A stretch of 64,000 nt of DNA from Papaver somniferum (lineage: Eukaryota; Streptophyta; Magnoliopsida; Ranunculales; Papaveraceae): the NCBI RefSeq assembly GCF_003573695.1, contig NC_039360.1, forward strand, positions 61,226,815 through 61,290,814, given 5' to 3'. The first letter of the stretch is position 1; each line of letters opens with the position of its first letter. This document shows positions 21,895-32,799 of the stretch, piece by piece. A model generated the notes under the pieces. The model was not told the origin of the DNA, ran no database searches, and worked only from the letters and a program-made list of their open reading frames with translations. The translations under genes were made by a program, and so were the position numbers.

Positions 21895-22050
21895 ATCTAA
21901 ATATAGAGTATGGGAATGGACGAAGAATTAAGAAGATTGAAGAAGGAAGATAGAAGAAAAATTACAACAGAGGAATTTACGGAGAAAATGATGAAGTTGC
22001 AGAGAAGATGAAAAAGAGATTAAAAAAGAAGAAAAGGGTGAGTAAGAAGA

Positions 22051-22060
22051 GTATATATAG
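22051..22060 (-). promoter_or_regulatory. TATA box for antisense gene
   Basis: CTATATATAC on the minus strand lies about 160 bases upstream of the likely ATG (21894) and about 200 bases inside the 3' LTR boundary. Its spacing gives an untranslated leader of roughly 130 bases. The promoter call is inference from sequence and position. Confidence 0.5.
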
Positions 22061-22239
22061 ATGAGATTTTCGAGAAGGTAAACAAAATTAATGCGAAAAG
22101 ACGTGAGCGGTTGAAAAGCAGCGGTTACAGAAGACGTGTCAAGAAACAGATGGGAGAAAAGATATGTGTGATAAATGCAGAATATGAAGTGATGGATAGC
22201 TGCGGCATTTCTCACATCGTTCTCTACTTCGCAGAGAAG

Positions 22240-22257
22240 ATATGAGAAGAGGCAAGA
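22240..22257 (+). promoter_or_regulatory. Polypurine tract of Tat element
   Basis: Purine-rich AGAAGATATGAGAAGAGG and the following CAAGA lead directly into the 3' LTR start TGTAGG at 22258. The two pyrimidines near the end make it imperfect. Confidence 0.5.
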
Positions 22258-22715
22258 TGTAGGATCAGAATCTCACAGCAAGAATGCCTCAGCGAAATTA
22301 TTAACAAAACAACACGATAGTGTCGCAGAACAACTTCAGAAACGACATCAGCCAAATCATGAGAAAAGTGTGACGATCCTGCGAAAATAAGTAAGTTTAC
22401 GAGATTGATATTTATAAGGTTGCGAGAATGTCGCAAGTCATATCCGAAAATAAAGGACAGATTAGCTGTCATCCACTATGTAATTCCCTATAAATAGCCG
22501 TTCAGTTGTAAAGGAAAGAGGGAGATCTTTTCTGAGTGAGAAGCAAGTAAATAGGAGAGAGAAAGTCTAGAGCAGTGGTTATTCTTGATTCCTTTATCTT
22601 TTCTTATAAGATTTTTCAAAGATTAATCAATAAAATTAAGATTGTTAATCCAAAAATGAGTTGAATGTTAATGAAATCTTGTGAGGGGTGTAGTGTAGGA
22701 TTTCCTACAACTACA
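22258..22715 (+). repeat. 3' LTR of Tat element (458 bp)
   Basis: It matches 13761-14229 along its whole length, with a TATA box CTATAAATA at about 22488-22496. It is followed by the TTTTG target duplication (22716-22720). Confidence 0.9.
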
Positions 22716-22720
22716 TTTTG

Positions 22721-23590
22721 GATGAGAAATAGATGAGAATGAATTTGAAAGATTAAAATTAAAATTTAGATGAGCTTAAAACTAGAATTTAGATGAGGAA
22801 GAGACGATAAAAGGGTCTCATGCTATAGAGTTTAATGACCTAACGGCTAATTTTTTGAAAAACTAGTCGTTAGAAAGTCAACCTTATTGAGCCAAGTAAA
22901 AAAAAATCGGTTGAGAGTCATAACCTTAGAGACGGCTCGGTATCCCATCCGTTTGTATCCTTCACAACTGGGTTAACAGTCGTGAAAGAGACAAAGGTGA
23001 CTCTGGATGATGGTTCGGTCAGGAGTTCATTGCAACCCAACCATGATCAGGTTTTACGGCCAGGAGTTCTTAAATAGCCAACTGTAACTTAGGTTCAGGG
23101 CTTGGAAGGGAGACTTTTCCCAGTCGTTCATAGGTCTTACGGCTCGGTCGACAAAATTTCACATCCATAACTGCTAAATAATCCAGATTTCTCCCCCAAC
23201 GGATCCAATAATAATCGCTGTTGGGGGTTGATTACAAGGTTTTCCTGACTATTTTCAGGATAGGTTTCATCATTTTCTTCAAATATTTTCAAAAACGTTC
23301 ATCAAAAATCTTCCTTTTCCTTTTTTAAATCAAGAAAAAAAGGAAATTAAAATTTTGATTTTCCAAAGATTAATAATTTGATTATTCCTGATCCCTTCAC
23401 TAATCATAATTAGGTTTAGTTAAACATCATAATTAGTACTAATACAATTGAGAGTATGTTAGGCATTAAAGTAAATAATAGGATGGGGGTTATTACATTT
23501 ACTATTTCATGATCCAGCACAACCCCCAAAACCCAGCCGGGTGCAGCCCCAATAATATGATTCTTGAACTTGACTGAGAGTCTGCGATCT
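22721..23590. other. Harbinger ORF2 leader flank, then unassigned sequence
   Basis: Bases 22721-22870 continue the interrupted Harbinger-like locus. Beyond that I see no gene. An exact 8-bp inverted repeat CCCCCAAC (23193-23200) / GTTGGGGG (23220-23227) with a 19-base loop is present. From 23594 TACTCCATCTGTCC resembles a Stowaway-type MITE end, but no partner end was found. Confidence 0.35.
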
Positions 23591-23740
23591 ACTCCATCTG
23601 TCCTCTAATATGTTTCCGTTTATCCTAAAATACTGGCCACCTTTTGTTTATAGTCATATTTTTAGTCAAACTCTCAAATATATACTTCAATTTTTATAAT
23701 CAGAAAATAGTTTTTAAATATCACCAAACAAAAATCTTAA

Positions 23741-24643
23741 ATGATATCTTCCTCAATAAGAAACAAATCTACTAAATCAAGCCATAAATATTTTTATTTT
23801 TATCTTCTATTTTCATTGAGCTTATCTCTATCCCCTTCCTCCACAAAAGACGCGCCAAATAATGGCTTTTGCCATTGTCCCTTTAAAAACTTCGATGGCT
23901 GTCGTGATGGGGTTAATGGAAGAAGTTATGCCAAAGGTTCCATTGTGCGACATTTACATGACAGGCACCTATTTTCTGAGGATAACAAGAACATTTGCAG
24001 AAATATGATTGCCAATAATTTGAATGTTTACCTTGCCTGGGAGAAGGCCCTCAATTACCTGCATATGCGGCTATGCTGTAGGTGTATGTATCTACCGGCT
24101 TGGTCGAAGCTTTGCAAGGGAAGAAATTGTGTTGTACATGGAGATGTTGTTGCAGGTCCTGGTGTAGGTGCTGTATTTATCATTCATGGTTTAGATAAAC
24201 CAGCTGGGGTATGTGTTGTTTGTCCGGAAGTGGTGTGTAATGCTCTTGCGGAAGATAGTAGTGATGTTGTAGGAGTTTTTTCTACAAAATTATTAAATGT
24301 TGTGTTCCAGCGTCAGTGTACAACAATAACATGCATACCCCATCAATGCATACTTGCGTTCTCAAGGAAGTTGAAGGTTTGTCTTGAAAGAGTTATAGTT
24401 AACCCAGCTAACCTATCATCTTGGTTGCAACTCTTACTCCTTCCTATTTGTACTCTAACCTTGTTTAAACCTAGAAGTGCAGCTGAAGCAAAATCCGGCA
24501 ATAAAAAGCGTTTGCAAGTGGCAGAAATCAATCAGGCTCTCTTAATTTGGAAGGAACCCAATGGTTGTTTCGTCTTGGTGAACAAATTGCTACAGCAGCC
24601 TGTTTGTATGGGGTCTAAGAAGGCAGATTCGAAGAAGCAGTGA
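23741..24643 (+). pseudogene. N-terminal region of a plant LINE-like protein (pre-RT domain)
   Basis: This 300-residue open frame has recognisable content from about 23847 on: FCHCPFKNFDG...RHLHDRHLF (a C-x-C...H-x3-H finger), LCCRCMYLPAWSKLCKGRN, and AVFIIHGLDKP. Near the end, SWLQLLLLPICTLTLFKPRS with SGNKKRLQVAEINQALLIW matches, from memory, the region ahead of reverse transcriptase in a plant LINE family whose C-terminus carries a CCHC plus restriction-like endonuclease. A fragment of that C-terminus appears at 59104-59864. The first ~35 residues (MISSSIRNKSTKSSHKYF) are probably not native. The frame ends in repeats and no RT follows. Confidence 0.45.
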
Positions 24644-24770
24644 ATGGCCAATTTGACAGCTTGTCGGAGGAAGTTACGGACGTCCTAGGCGACTTGGAAG
24701 AAGCAGTGAATGGCCAATTTGACAGCTTGTCGGAGGAAGAAGCAGTGAATGGCCAATTCTTTTGGTAAAT
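24630..24770. repeat. Short direct repeats, three copies of a GAAGAAGCAGTGAATGGCCA unit
   Basis: The unit GAAGAAGCAGTGAATGGCCA followed by ATTTGACAGCTTGTCGGAG starts near 24631 and 24697, and a truncated third copy starts near 24737. The first copy has an extra GTTACGGACGTCC segment. The three copies are almost exact, indicating recent slippage or repair-type duplication at the end of the LINE-like frame. Confidence 0.8.
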
Positions 24771-25380
24771 GAATTATTTTTGCATTCTCTTCCTCATTTA
24801 ATTCCCTTCAAAATGGAGATGAGAATTGTTGAATTTGGATGAGTTAATATTGGTCTTTGTCATGTCTCTTGTTTTTTAGTGTTTTCTCCGTTTCGTTGCA
24901 CTTGTTCTATTCTCTTGGACTTGGGCACTGGGATTCTTGGAGAAATCCTATTCTAAGCTATTTTATGGCTGTTACAAGAGTGATGTTGGTGAATCACACA
25001 GAAGGAAGTTCGAGAATGGATAGTAGTTCACATTGCTATATATTTTTGAGTGTTCATAATCATCTCATGTGAACTATGGTGCATAGTCGTTTATGAATTT
25101 GTATGTTCTTCTTTGTTATGGAAATATTTTTATACGCTTTTGGTAACCACTCTTGGTGTAAATCCGTGCGAAAAAGATTGATTCTACCTTCTAAGGGCAA
25201 AGATTGTTATTACAGTATTAATATGTTTGATTCTGAAGTATTGCAATATTTTATGGGATATGTATTGTTTGCGTCCGTGAACTTGAAGGTCCCATATGTT
25301 GTCAAAAGTAAAGTCGTTCATATATTGATATTCGTATTGATGAAAGGACGAATGGACTTTTGACAAATACAAAAGTTATG
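24771..25380. other. No recognisable gene
   Basis: AT-rich sequence with short open frames lacking motifs. Its right part may be the start of the SIRE-type 3' interior that becomes recognisable by about 25380. Confidence 0.3.
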
Positions 25381-26840
25381 CCTATGCAGTCATTTATTTG
25401 ATGGAAAATAGGATGAAATCTTTTGTAAGACAAGGATAAAGTCTATTATGTCGTTATGCATATAGTGATGGAAAATAGAATAGATCCTTGTATGTTATCC
25501 ACGGTATTGATCTTCATTGATCCATTTTTTTATGTATTACCTTGAAGGATCCATTGTGTGTCTCATGTTGAGCACGATACAACTAAGTCGATTAATTTTG
25601 GCTTTTTTGGTTGTTCCTTGAGATGCTATATGTTGAGCATTCTTGAACTAAGTTAATCATCTTGATTGGTTATTTAGTTATTTGCTCCGAAAGTCTTCTT
25701 TTGTCGAGCAAATCCTTTGACAATTAAATTGATTACTTCGGTGATTAGTTTGGTTGTGTATTCCAATTGGATTAATTATAGGTTCTCTTTTAATTAATCT
25801 AGTTGAGTTTTCATATATTCCACAAGTTCTTGTGTTGAGTATATGAACGGCTATACTAATCATGTTCTATTGGTTAATGTCGTCGTATATTCCGTAAGGT
25901 TTTCCTTATGTTGAGTATTTGAACGGTTAAGTTAGTCATCTCCGTATGATTGTCTTAGTCGTAGCTCCGTGAGTTTACTTATGTTGAGCACAATCAATTA
26001 AATTGATCACTTTTGTGGTTTGATTTAGTTGCGTATTCCAATTAAATTAATCATGGGTTTACTTGTGATTAATTTGGTTGAGTTTTGGATATAGAAAATC
26101 ATTCCTATGGTTTTTGGTGTCCAATTAAAAATCCTTCTTTTCTTTCGAAATTAAGGTCGCTCTTGTTGTTCTCTTGGGAATGACATCAAATTGGGGAGAG
26201 TTATTTTGAACTTGTGCTTAATGGTAATATCTTGCGGGGTGTGCGGATGTGGAATTTTATAGGGGTTATCTTGTATCTTAAAACTCCTTGATGAATGCAT
26301 TTAGCTTCGGCTTTATGATTGCATCTAAATTAAGTTGGTATGTATTTCTTCTTTTAGTCTATGAAACGTCTTTTCTCGAAAATTTCATTAGGAACCCGTT
26401 CTTGTACCTTTGCCAATTTTATTGACAAAAAGAGGGAGAATTAATGTGTAGTTCTACTACATATACATATGGTTTTCGGATCATTGTGTAAGGGGGAGTG
26501 GTTTCCATGTGAGATGGAGTATTGACTAAGGGGGAGGATAATATCACCGTAGTATTATTGTTAAAGTCGTGATGCAATTGGACTTTGATGCTACATAATA
26601 ATACTATGTCACTGTATAATGATGATCGAGAATATCGATTTCTCTCATTGTTATAGCTACGGATCTTCAACAACGGTGATGCTAAACTTACAACCTTTGG
26701 GATCATTGGAGTACTTGGAAGGACGAAGGTTTCAGGGAGCGTTGAATATTAGACTATGGAATAGGAGCCACTAAAGTTTATCTTTTTTGTATTCCATACG
26801 TATTAATAGTTTTGTCACTAAAATTGACAAAGGGGGAGAT
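25381..26840 (+). mobile_element. SIRE-type copia 3' interior, left copy
   Basis: From about 25381 and clearly from 26100 this parallels 31830-32799: CTCTTGGGAATGA, GGGGTTATCTTGTATCTTAA, TTTGCCAATTTTATTGACAA, TATCACCGTAGTATTATT, GCAATTGGACTTTGAT, and finally AAATTGACAAAGGGGGAGAT at the polypurine tract. No coding region is recognisable. It ends at the LTR at 26841. Confidence 0.65.
26821..26840 (+). promoter_or_regulatory. Polypurine tract before SIRE-type LTR
   Basis: AAATTGACAAAGGGGGAGAT directly precedes TGTTAGAGCA. A second, similar purine block (ATTGACAAAAAGAGGGAGAA) lies about 400 bases upstream at 26422-26441. The right-hand copy has the same pair (about 32350-32369 and 32780-32799). 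Confidence 0.7.
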
Positions 26841-29251
26841 TGTTAGAGCATAGCTCGGTCGACATCGCATGCGTTGCTATATCAAGCATGTTTTTCAATG
26901 TTAGTGATCAAAACTATGAGTCTTGATTTCTAGTCTACATAGCTAAGTCTCGGACTAGGATAGAAAAGTGTAGTTGAGCTCAAGGACTTCATGGCGATTC
27001 ATTATACAACGACGAAGATATACTCAAGGAACCGTGGAATTTCATCAACAAAAAGGTATGTGGAGACTTGAACTTATCTATCACTCAAAAGTCTATTTCT
27101 TCTATCTCCTACTTCTTATGAGACAAAAGTCGTATGTTATATAGACTGGATCATACACATTTGATATTTCGAGCCGAGTATATCTCACCTATCTATATAT
27201 CGAAATCATGTGTTGGTAAAGAGTTTCGCTTTGATCGGGTTTATCTTCACCTAATGACACAAGTCATAATGTTTCAATCACTTTGAAAATCGCTTTGACG
27301 AGAAATAGTGTAACAACTATATAACGTCCTCTAAGAATGTTTCAATGGTTGGAATGAGAATTTAGGTCTATATAACCAATGATGGATATACGCATTGTGT
27401 GGAAACACATATGTGCATAAGTCTTATTCCTTAATCCTAAGTTTGCGAACTTTGTTGATTGAGAGAAACCATAGGAATTGCTTTGCCAAGCCCGCGAACT
27501 CAGTTTGCGAACTCAGTCCGCGAACTGACGGAAGTTCTCTTGCCGATAATTTCTGTTGGGATTTTCCAAAAACTCGCTTGCGTGTTTAGGCCGCGAAACA
27601 TAGTCCGCGAACTGGTGGAAGTCTCCTTGCCGAGATTTTCTGCTGAGTTTGGAAAACTCTGCCGGTTGTCTTAAGTCCGCGAACTTGTTTGCGTACTTGA
27701 GCGGGTTATGATCTAAAGATGTGCTCTGAAAATGAAACTTAAATTACTAAGGAATGCAGTATGCAAACCGTGGATATAAAGTTCATGAGACGATTCAATC
27801 GAATCGAATCATCTTTGTTTCAATTGTGTCTTGTGTAGTTACATAAGATCTCATAGCAATTGAAAAACTCTTTAACTAGTTCATTTGAGTCAATTGAACT
27901 AGTTATGGTGAAGAAGAACGAGGTTAATATGAAATGCTCATATGGTTAACCTTTTGGGTTACTATGTTGAACCAACATACACGTACACGTTTGGGCATGG
28001 TTTTCACAAACCCAGTAAACGTCTACCCAAGTATGTGTGACAAGCTAAGTTTTCGATCTAACGGTTGAGAAATATTAGCTTGAATCTAAATCAGGTTTTC
28101 ATCTAACGGTGAATATGGATTGCTTTGTAACTAAGGCAAACCCCTTATTTAAAGACTATATAAAGGAGACATCTAGCATTGTGCAAAACTAATCCCCACA
28201 CGTCTGTGTAATACTAGTGCGCTCCTTAGAGTCGATTCTCCTTTCACCTTTGGTTTTCATCTCTAAAACCAGGTTAAAGATTTAAAGATTTCATTGGGAT
28301 TGTGAATCCAGAACGATACTACTTTTATCGTAGTTGTGTGATCTGATCTTGCATCTTCTATTGTACGAGTACAATCTTTGATTGGCTTGAGATCATGAGA
28401 GTTCTCCGATAGGCAAGATAAAGAAGTCACAAACATCTTTGTCTCACTGTTTGTGATTCCTCGACAAACCGACTGTGTAGTCAGGAAGGATTGTAGAGAG
28501 GTGATTGATTAATCTAGGCTGTTCTTCGGGAATATAAGACCGGATTATCAATTGGTTTATGTTCACCTTGATTTCATATCTTAAGACTGAACAAAACTTA
28601 GGGTTTATCTGTGGGAGACAGATTTATCCTTTGATAGACTTTTCTGTGTGAGATACATTTGTTTATTATCAAGTCTGCGATTTTGGGTTGCAGCAACTCT
28701 TGGTTGTGGGTGAGATCAGCTAAGGGAATCAAGTGCGCAATATCCTGCTGGGATCAGAGGCGTAGGAGTACAACTGTACCTTGGATCGGTGGGATACTGA
28801 TTGTGGTTCAACTATAGTCCAGTCCGAAGTTAGCTTGGAGTAGGCTAGTGTCTATAGCGGCTTAATACAATGTGTATTCAATTTGGACTAGGTTCCGGGG
28901 TTTTTCTGCATTTGTGGTTTCCTCGTTAACAAAACTTATGATGTCTTTGTTATTTATTTTCCGCATTATATTTTATATAATTGAAATAATACAGGTTGTG
29001 CTTTCGTGATCATCAATTGGAAATCCAACCTTGGTTGTTGATTGATCCTTGGACATTGGTCTTTGGTGCCGTCCAAGTTATTCCTTGTATTTGATAAAGG
29101 CTCGCTATTGATTTTAGCTTGAGTAAAAATCAAATCAAGAGAGAGATATTAACTCCTTGAGATACTTTTCTCTAGCAAAGTATTTCGGTGTTAGTCCATA
29201 CAGATTGCTAAGCGAAATATTGGGTGGTGTTGTTAGACTCCCGCTTTTTCA
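26841..29251 (+). repeat. SIRE-type copia LTR, left (about 2.4 kb)
   Basis: It starts TGTTAGAGCATAGCTCGG after a polypurine tract and ends near CCCGCTTTTTCA (29251). Shared landmarks with the right LTR include GAGGCGTAGGAGTA, AGTCCAGTCC, CGGGGTTTTTCTGCATTTG and CCTCGTTAAC. It contains a cluster of TTTGCGAAC / TCCGCGAAC words at 27440-27690. The 3' boundary is by analogy, since no canonical initiator-Met primer site follows. Confidence 0.65.
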
Positions 29252-30507
29252 GTTACCATCAACGAAGAAAATCAATTACTGATTTACTTCTCTTGAATAT
29301 GCAATCAACAACAACACGTCAAGGTAAAAAATTATTCATCTGATTTAGGGTTTGTTCAATTAATTGCATGTCTATTTAAATTTTTCAATTGATTCTAGAT
29401 CTGTGATCACTTCTTTTTCTTCACCATCTCTAATCGCATGTTAGGGTTTGTGTTTCTATTTCTGGGAGATTTGGGGTTTGTTGATGCTGGCTTGTTGCTG
29501 CAATGGAAGAATGATGTTCTTTTATATGGAATTGAAGGGCTTGGCTACGAATTTGAAGTCAAGAAGGAAATACAGGTTGGGTTGTGTATGAAGTTGAAAT
29601 TTGATTCAGGTGGAGATGGATTTGTGGTGTTCATGAGATGAGGATAGATGGGTTTATGCTGTAATGGATTGATTAGTTACTGTAATGGATTTTGTTATCT
29701 CTTGATCTTGTTGAATACACATAAAAGTGTGAATTTATTTCATTGTGATTCAGTACTTGATCAAAATTATCTCTTAAATTGATTAATCACTGTAATGGAT
29801 TTGGAAATTTTTTTTAGTATCAATGAGTTTAGATGGAGACATAACTACAGTGGGTAAAAACCCGGTACCGACTTGCACCGGACCGGTGTTACAAGTACAG
29901 GTACAGGTACCTATCCTCAAAATGAGGTATCGGTCAGCTCCAGGTACATGTACCGGGTTCATAAAAAACCCGGACTGTACCAGCCCATGTGCATCCCTAA
30001 TTGTTCTTGTGTTCTGAATATTTTATTTCAGAACTATTCATTGAGATAAGAATAAGAGTAATTATCTTATTATATTGATATAAATTTTCAAAATGAGTGA
30101 TCCTCATGCTTCTTGATTTATTTTTTTGGTCTCCTTGTGAACCAACTATCACTTAAATTAAGTTTAATATTCTTCTTAATTTACAGTCTTGTTCTCAAGC
30201 TATTAAGTGATATCATTTTGACCTTCTTTGGAGTTGATCTAGACAAGTAATCTTGTTTCTCATGGGTCACAGTATCTGTACGGGTCTAAGCCTGTTAAGG
30301 ATCTATAAAGGTTACGGTACGCGTACCTTTCTTCTTTTTCATATCGTCCGCGAATGTGAAGGTTTGTTTTAGGGTTTCTGTATCAGCACCATTAAATCTT
30401 AAAATTGGTTCAAGGAAGAGTGAATTAGGCAATCATCTACAAGGGAGTCAATCAAGTAAGTTTCTAATCTTGTTTTTCTTCTCTCAATTTACTATTTTTA
30501 GCGATTA
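29252..30507. other. SIRE interior or inserted DNA, no supported gene
   Basis: A 67-codon frame at 29438-29641 has no recognisable motif. At 29850-29985 the words GGTACCG, GGTACAGGTAC and GGTACATGTACC recur, ending GTGCATCCCTAATT; this looks like a small hAT-type non-autonomous transposon end but is unproven. GGTACGCGTACC (30315-30326) is an exact palindrome. Confidence 0.35.
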
Positions 30508-31438
30508 TGGGAAGCTTTAATGGAAATAATGAGATACCAAAAAGATTTTCTAAGGGTCTTGTTGTATCCACTCTCATGAGTAGGATTATACCAAGTGACC
30601 AAGACTCTATTAGAATGTGTTTGTCAATGATTCTAGTAGTAAGACCTTTGAAAAAAAATTACTAGGGATTTCATCCTAGAGAAGAAATTGGTAAAGGAAA
30701 GTGGTCCTAAAATTTTTTTATCTTGTTTTGAGAAGTATAATCTCGGTAACATCTTCAATGGCCTTGGTGAAGGATTTGACACTCTTACAAGGATCTTTTA
30801 TGCTAACATCCATGATGTTAATCTTGAAAAATTTGTCTTCAAGACTATGATTAATAGGAAAAATATCCAAGTTGATAGAGAGTTGATCTCAAAGATTACC
30901 AAAATTCTTATGGGTAATTTTTGTTTTCTTAGACCAATGGAAGAAAGGCCATCTTGTGAAACCATTTCTTATGGTCTTTGTCGTAAGAATTTTGTTTGGA
31001 TAGAGGGGAAGTTTCTTACCCAAGATCTTAGTATTTCCTTAAGGATCTTCGGTAAACTTGGAATTTCTAATCTTTGTCCCTCCATGGTCGAGAACTCTCG
31101 GTGGAGTCGTGAATTTGCAGAGTTGGTCTTTTCCTTGAAATGGGTGCTCAAGGTCTTGATATTTTTGGATTTATTATTCTTCAAATTGTTTCAATGACGT
31201 CATCCAAAAAGAAGTTAGGCTTTCCATGCTTAATTGGGCAAAAAGGCGCGAACATTTCATAACTCCCATTGGAAACTCTATTGGAACTCCCAAACCGGTT
31301 CGTCCAAGTATTATCAAACGTATGAAGATGAATTTCTACAAAAGACAAAGATGTGATACTCTTGACGGTTCTTGTGATCAAACCACCTTGACTCTTCTTA
31401 AACAAATTCACAAGGGTGTTTGTAAGGTCAATTCCTAG
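30508..31438 (+). pseudogene. SIRE-region ORF resembling the putative plant transposon protein domain (PF20167)
   Basis: The ATG at 30508 opens MGSFNGNNEIPKRFSKGLVV. A frameshift near 30630 leads into the long frame KKITRDFILEKKLVKESG..., which contains LTRIFYANIHDVNLEKFVFK and RKNIQVDRELISKITKI. A second frameshift near 31145 leads to GLDIFGFIILQIVSMTSSKK, then TPIGNSIGTPKP, and a stop at 31436-31438. The FYANI...V.G..I pattern and the later conserved Trp/Leu block match, from memory, the domain called putative plant transposon protein that sits in the extra 3' ORF of some copia and gypsy elements. Its role is unknown. About 310 residues if unbroken. Confidence 0.55.
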
Positions 31439-32799
31439 GTAAAATGTATGCAAGAACAATTATGTGTGGTTGCTACATAATTTCCCAAAATCAATGAAGA
31501 AATGGATAAAGTTCAAGCGTCTTGGATGGATTCCGATGATGATACATATGATACTTAGCTCCTTTGTTCCATATCATCTTTATGTCTAGGAAACTTCTGG
31601 TGAGAATTTATTCTTGTGTTCGAGAAGGATAACTAGGGTTTGGTATAACATATATTGAAATTACACAAGCTATTTCCAACATTTTTCATCTTGCATGTTT
31701 TTAGATTTATTTATTTAAATTCTAAGTTTTTGGAAGATGAACTTGCAGTATTTAATCTTATAGTATTATGATATATATGTGCCTTTACGTTTTACGTTTT
31801 GTGCTATTATCTCATAAATGCTCAAAAGTTAAGTCTATTATGTCTTTATGCATATATTGATAAAGATAGAATGAACTTTTTGAGAAATTCCGCAGTATTG
31901 ATCTTTCCCCGATCCACTTTATTTGAAAATATTGTATTTATTCCGTAATTTTTCTTATGTTGAGTGATTTTCGTCTAAATAATCAAAAAGATCTTTTTGT
32001 GGTTAATTTACTCGATGTTTACTGGATACGAGTCCATGTGATTTTTTAATGTCTAAAGAAATCCTTCTTTTGTCGTAAAAGTAAGGTCGCTCATGTTGTT
32101 CTCTTGGGAATGATATCAAATGGGGAGAGTTCTTAAGTGAACTAGTGCTTAATTTTTATATCTTTGTGGGGATAGCGTTTGTGGAATTTGTAGGGGTTAA
32201 CTTGTATCTTAATAAAATCCTTGATGAATACACTAAGTTTCGACTATGTGAAATCATCTAAATAAGCATATCTTCTCCTTGTTTAGTCATGAATTATCTT
32301 CTGAGAATTCATAACGATCTCATAGTTTTCGTACCTTTGCCAATTTATATTGACAAAAAGGGGTAGAATTATTTAGTAGTTCACACTACATACATATAGT
32401 TTACGGATCATTATGTAAAGGAGAGTGGATTCTATTCTGTAGGTTCTATCTATTGTGCAAAAGAAGGAAGTATTGACGAAGGGGAGTGATACATATCACC
32501 GTAGTATTATTTCAAAGTTGTTATGCAATTGGACTTTGATTAACATAATAATACCATGACACTGAATAACAATGATTGAGAACATTTTTTTTCTTATTAT
32601 TATTGCTACGGATCTTCAACAACAATGATGTTGAGTTTAACACATTCAGAATCGATGGAGAACTTGAAGTAACAAAGAATTCAAGGAAGTTGAAGAGCCA
32701 AGGAAATCAAGCATGATGGATCAAAAGTTACAAAGTTTATTTATTATGTAATCCATATGTATTGATAGTTTTGTCACTAAAATTGACAAAGGGGGAGAT
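31439..32799 (+). mobile_element. SIRE-type copia 3' interior, right copy
   Basis: Non-coding sequence parallel to 25381-26840, ending AAATTGACAAAGGGGGAGAT at the LTR start. Conserved landmarks include AAGGTCGCTCATGTTGTTCT, TTTGTAGGGGTTAACTTGTA, ATATCACCGTAGTATTATT and a second purine block near 32352. Confidence 0.65.

Larger units (their letters stand above)
13761..22715 (+). mobile_element. Complete Tat-lineage Ty3/gypsy LTR element lacking pol, with antisense gene
   Basis: LTRs at 13761-14229 and 22258-22715 share TGTAG...CTACA ends. The target duplication TTTTG is exact at 13756-13760 and 22716-22720. The order is LTR, primer site, gag, protease, a GC-richer spacer, tandem repeats, a spliced minus-strand gene, polypurine tract, LTR. 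Reverse transcriptase, RNase H and integrase are wholly absent between protease (ends 17608) and the 3' part. Tat placement rests on the CSYHHFHGHTTNDCR knuckle, the gag type and the extra antisense gene. By eye the LTRs differ at about 17 positions in 456 plus a 12-base indel. Confidence 0.9.

Noticed and set aside
29438..29641. Small leucine-rich frame with a membrane-like start
   Set aside because: 67 codons, no similarity recognised, no splice or promoter context; not supported as a gene.
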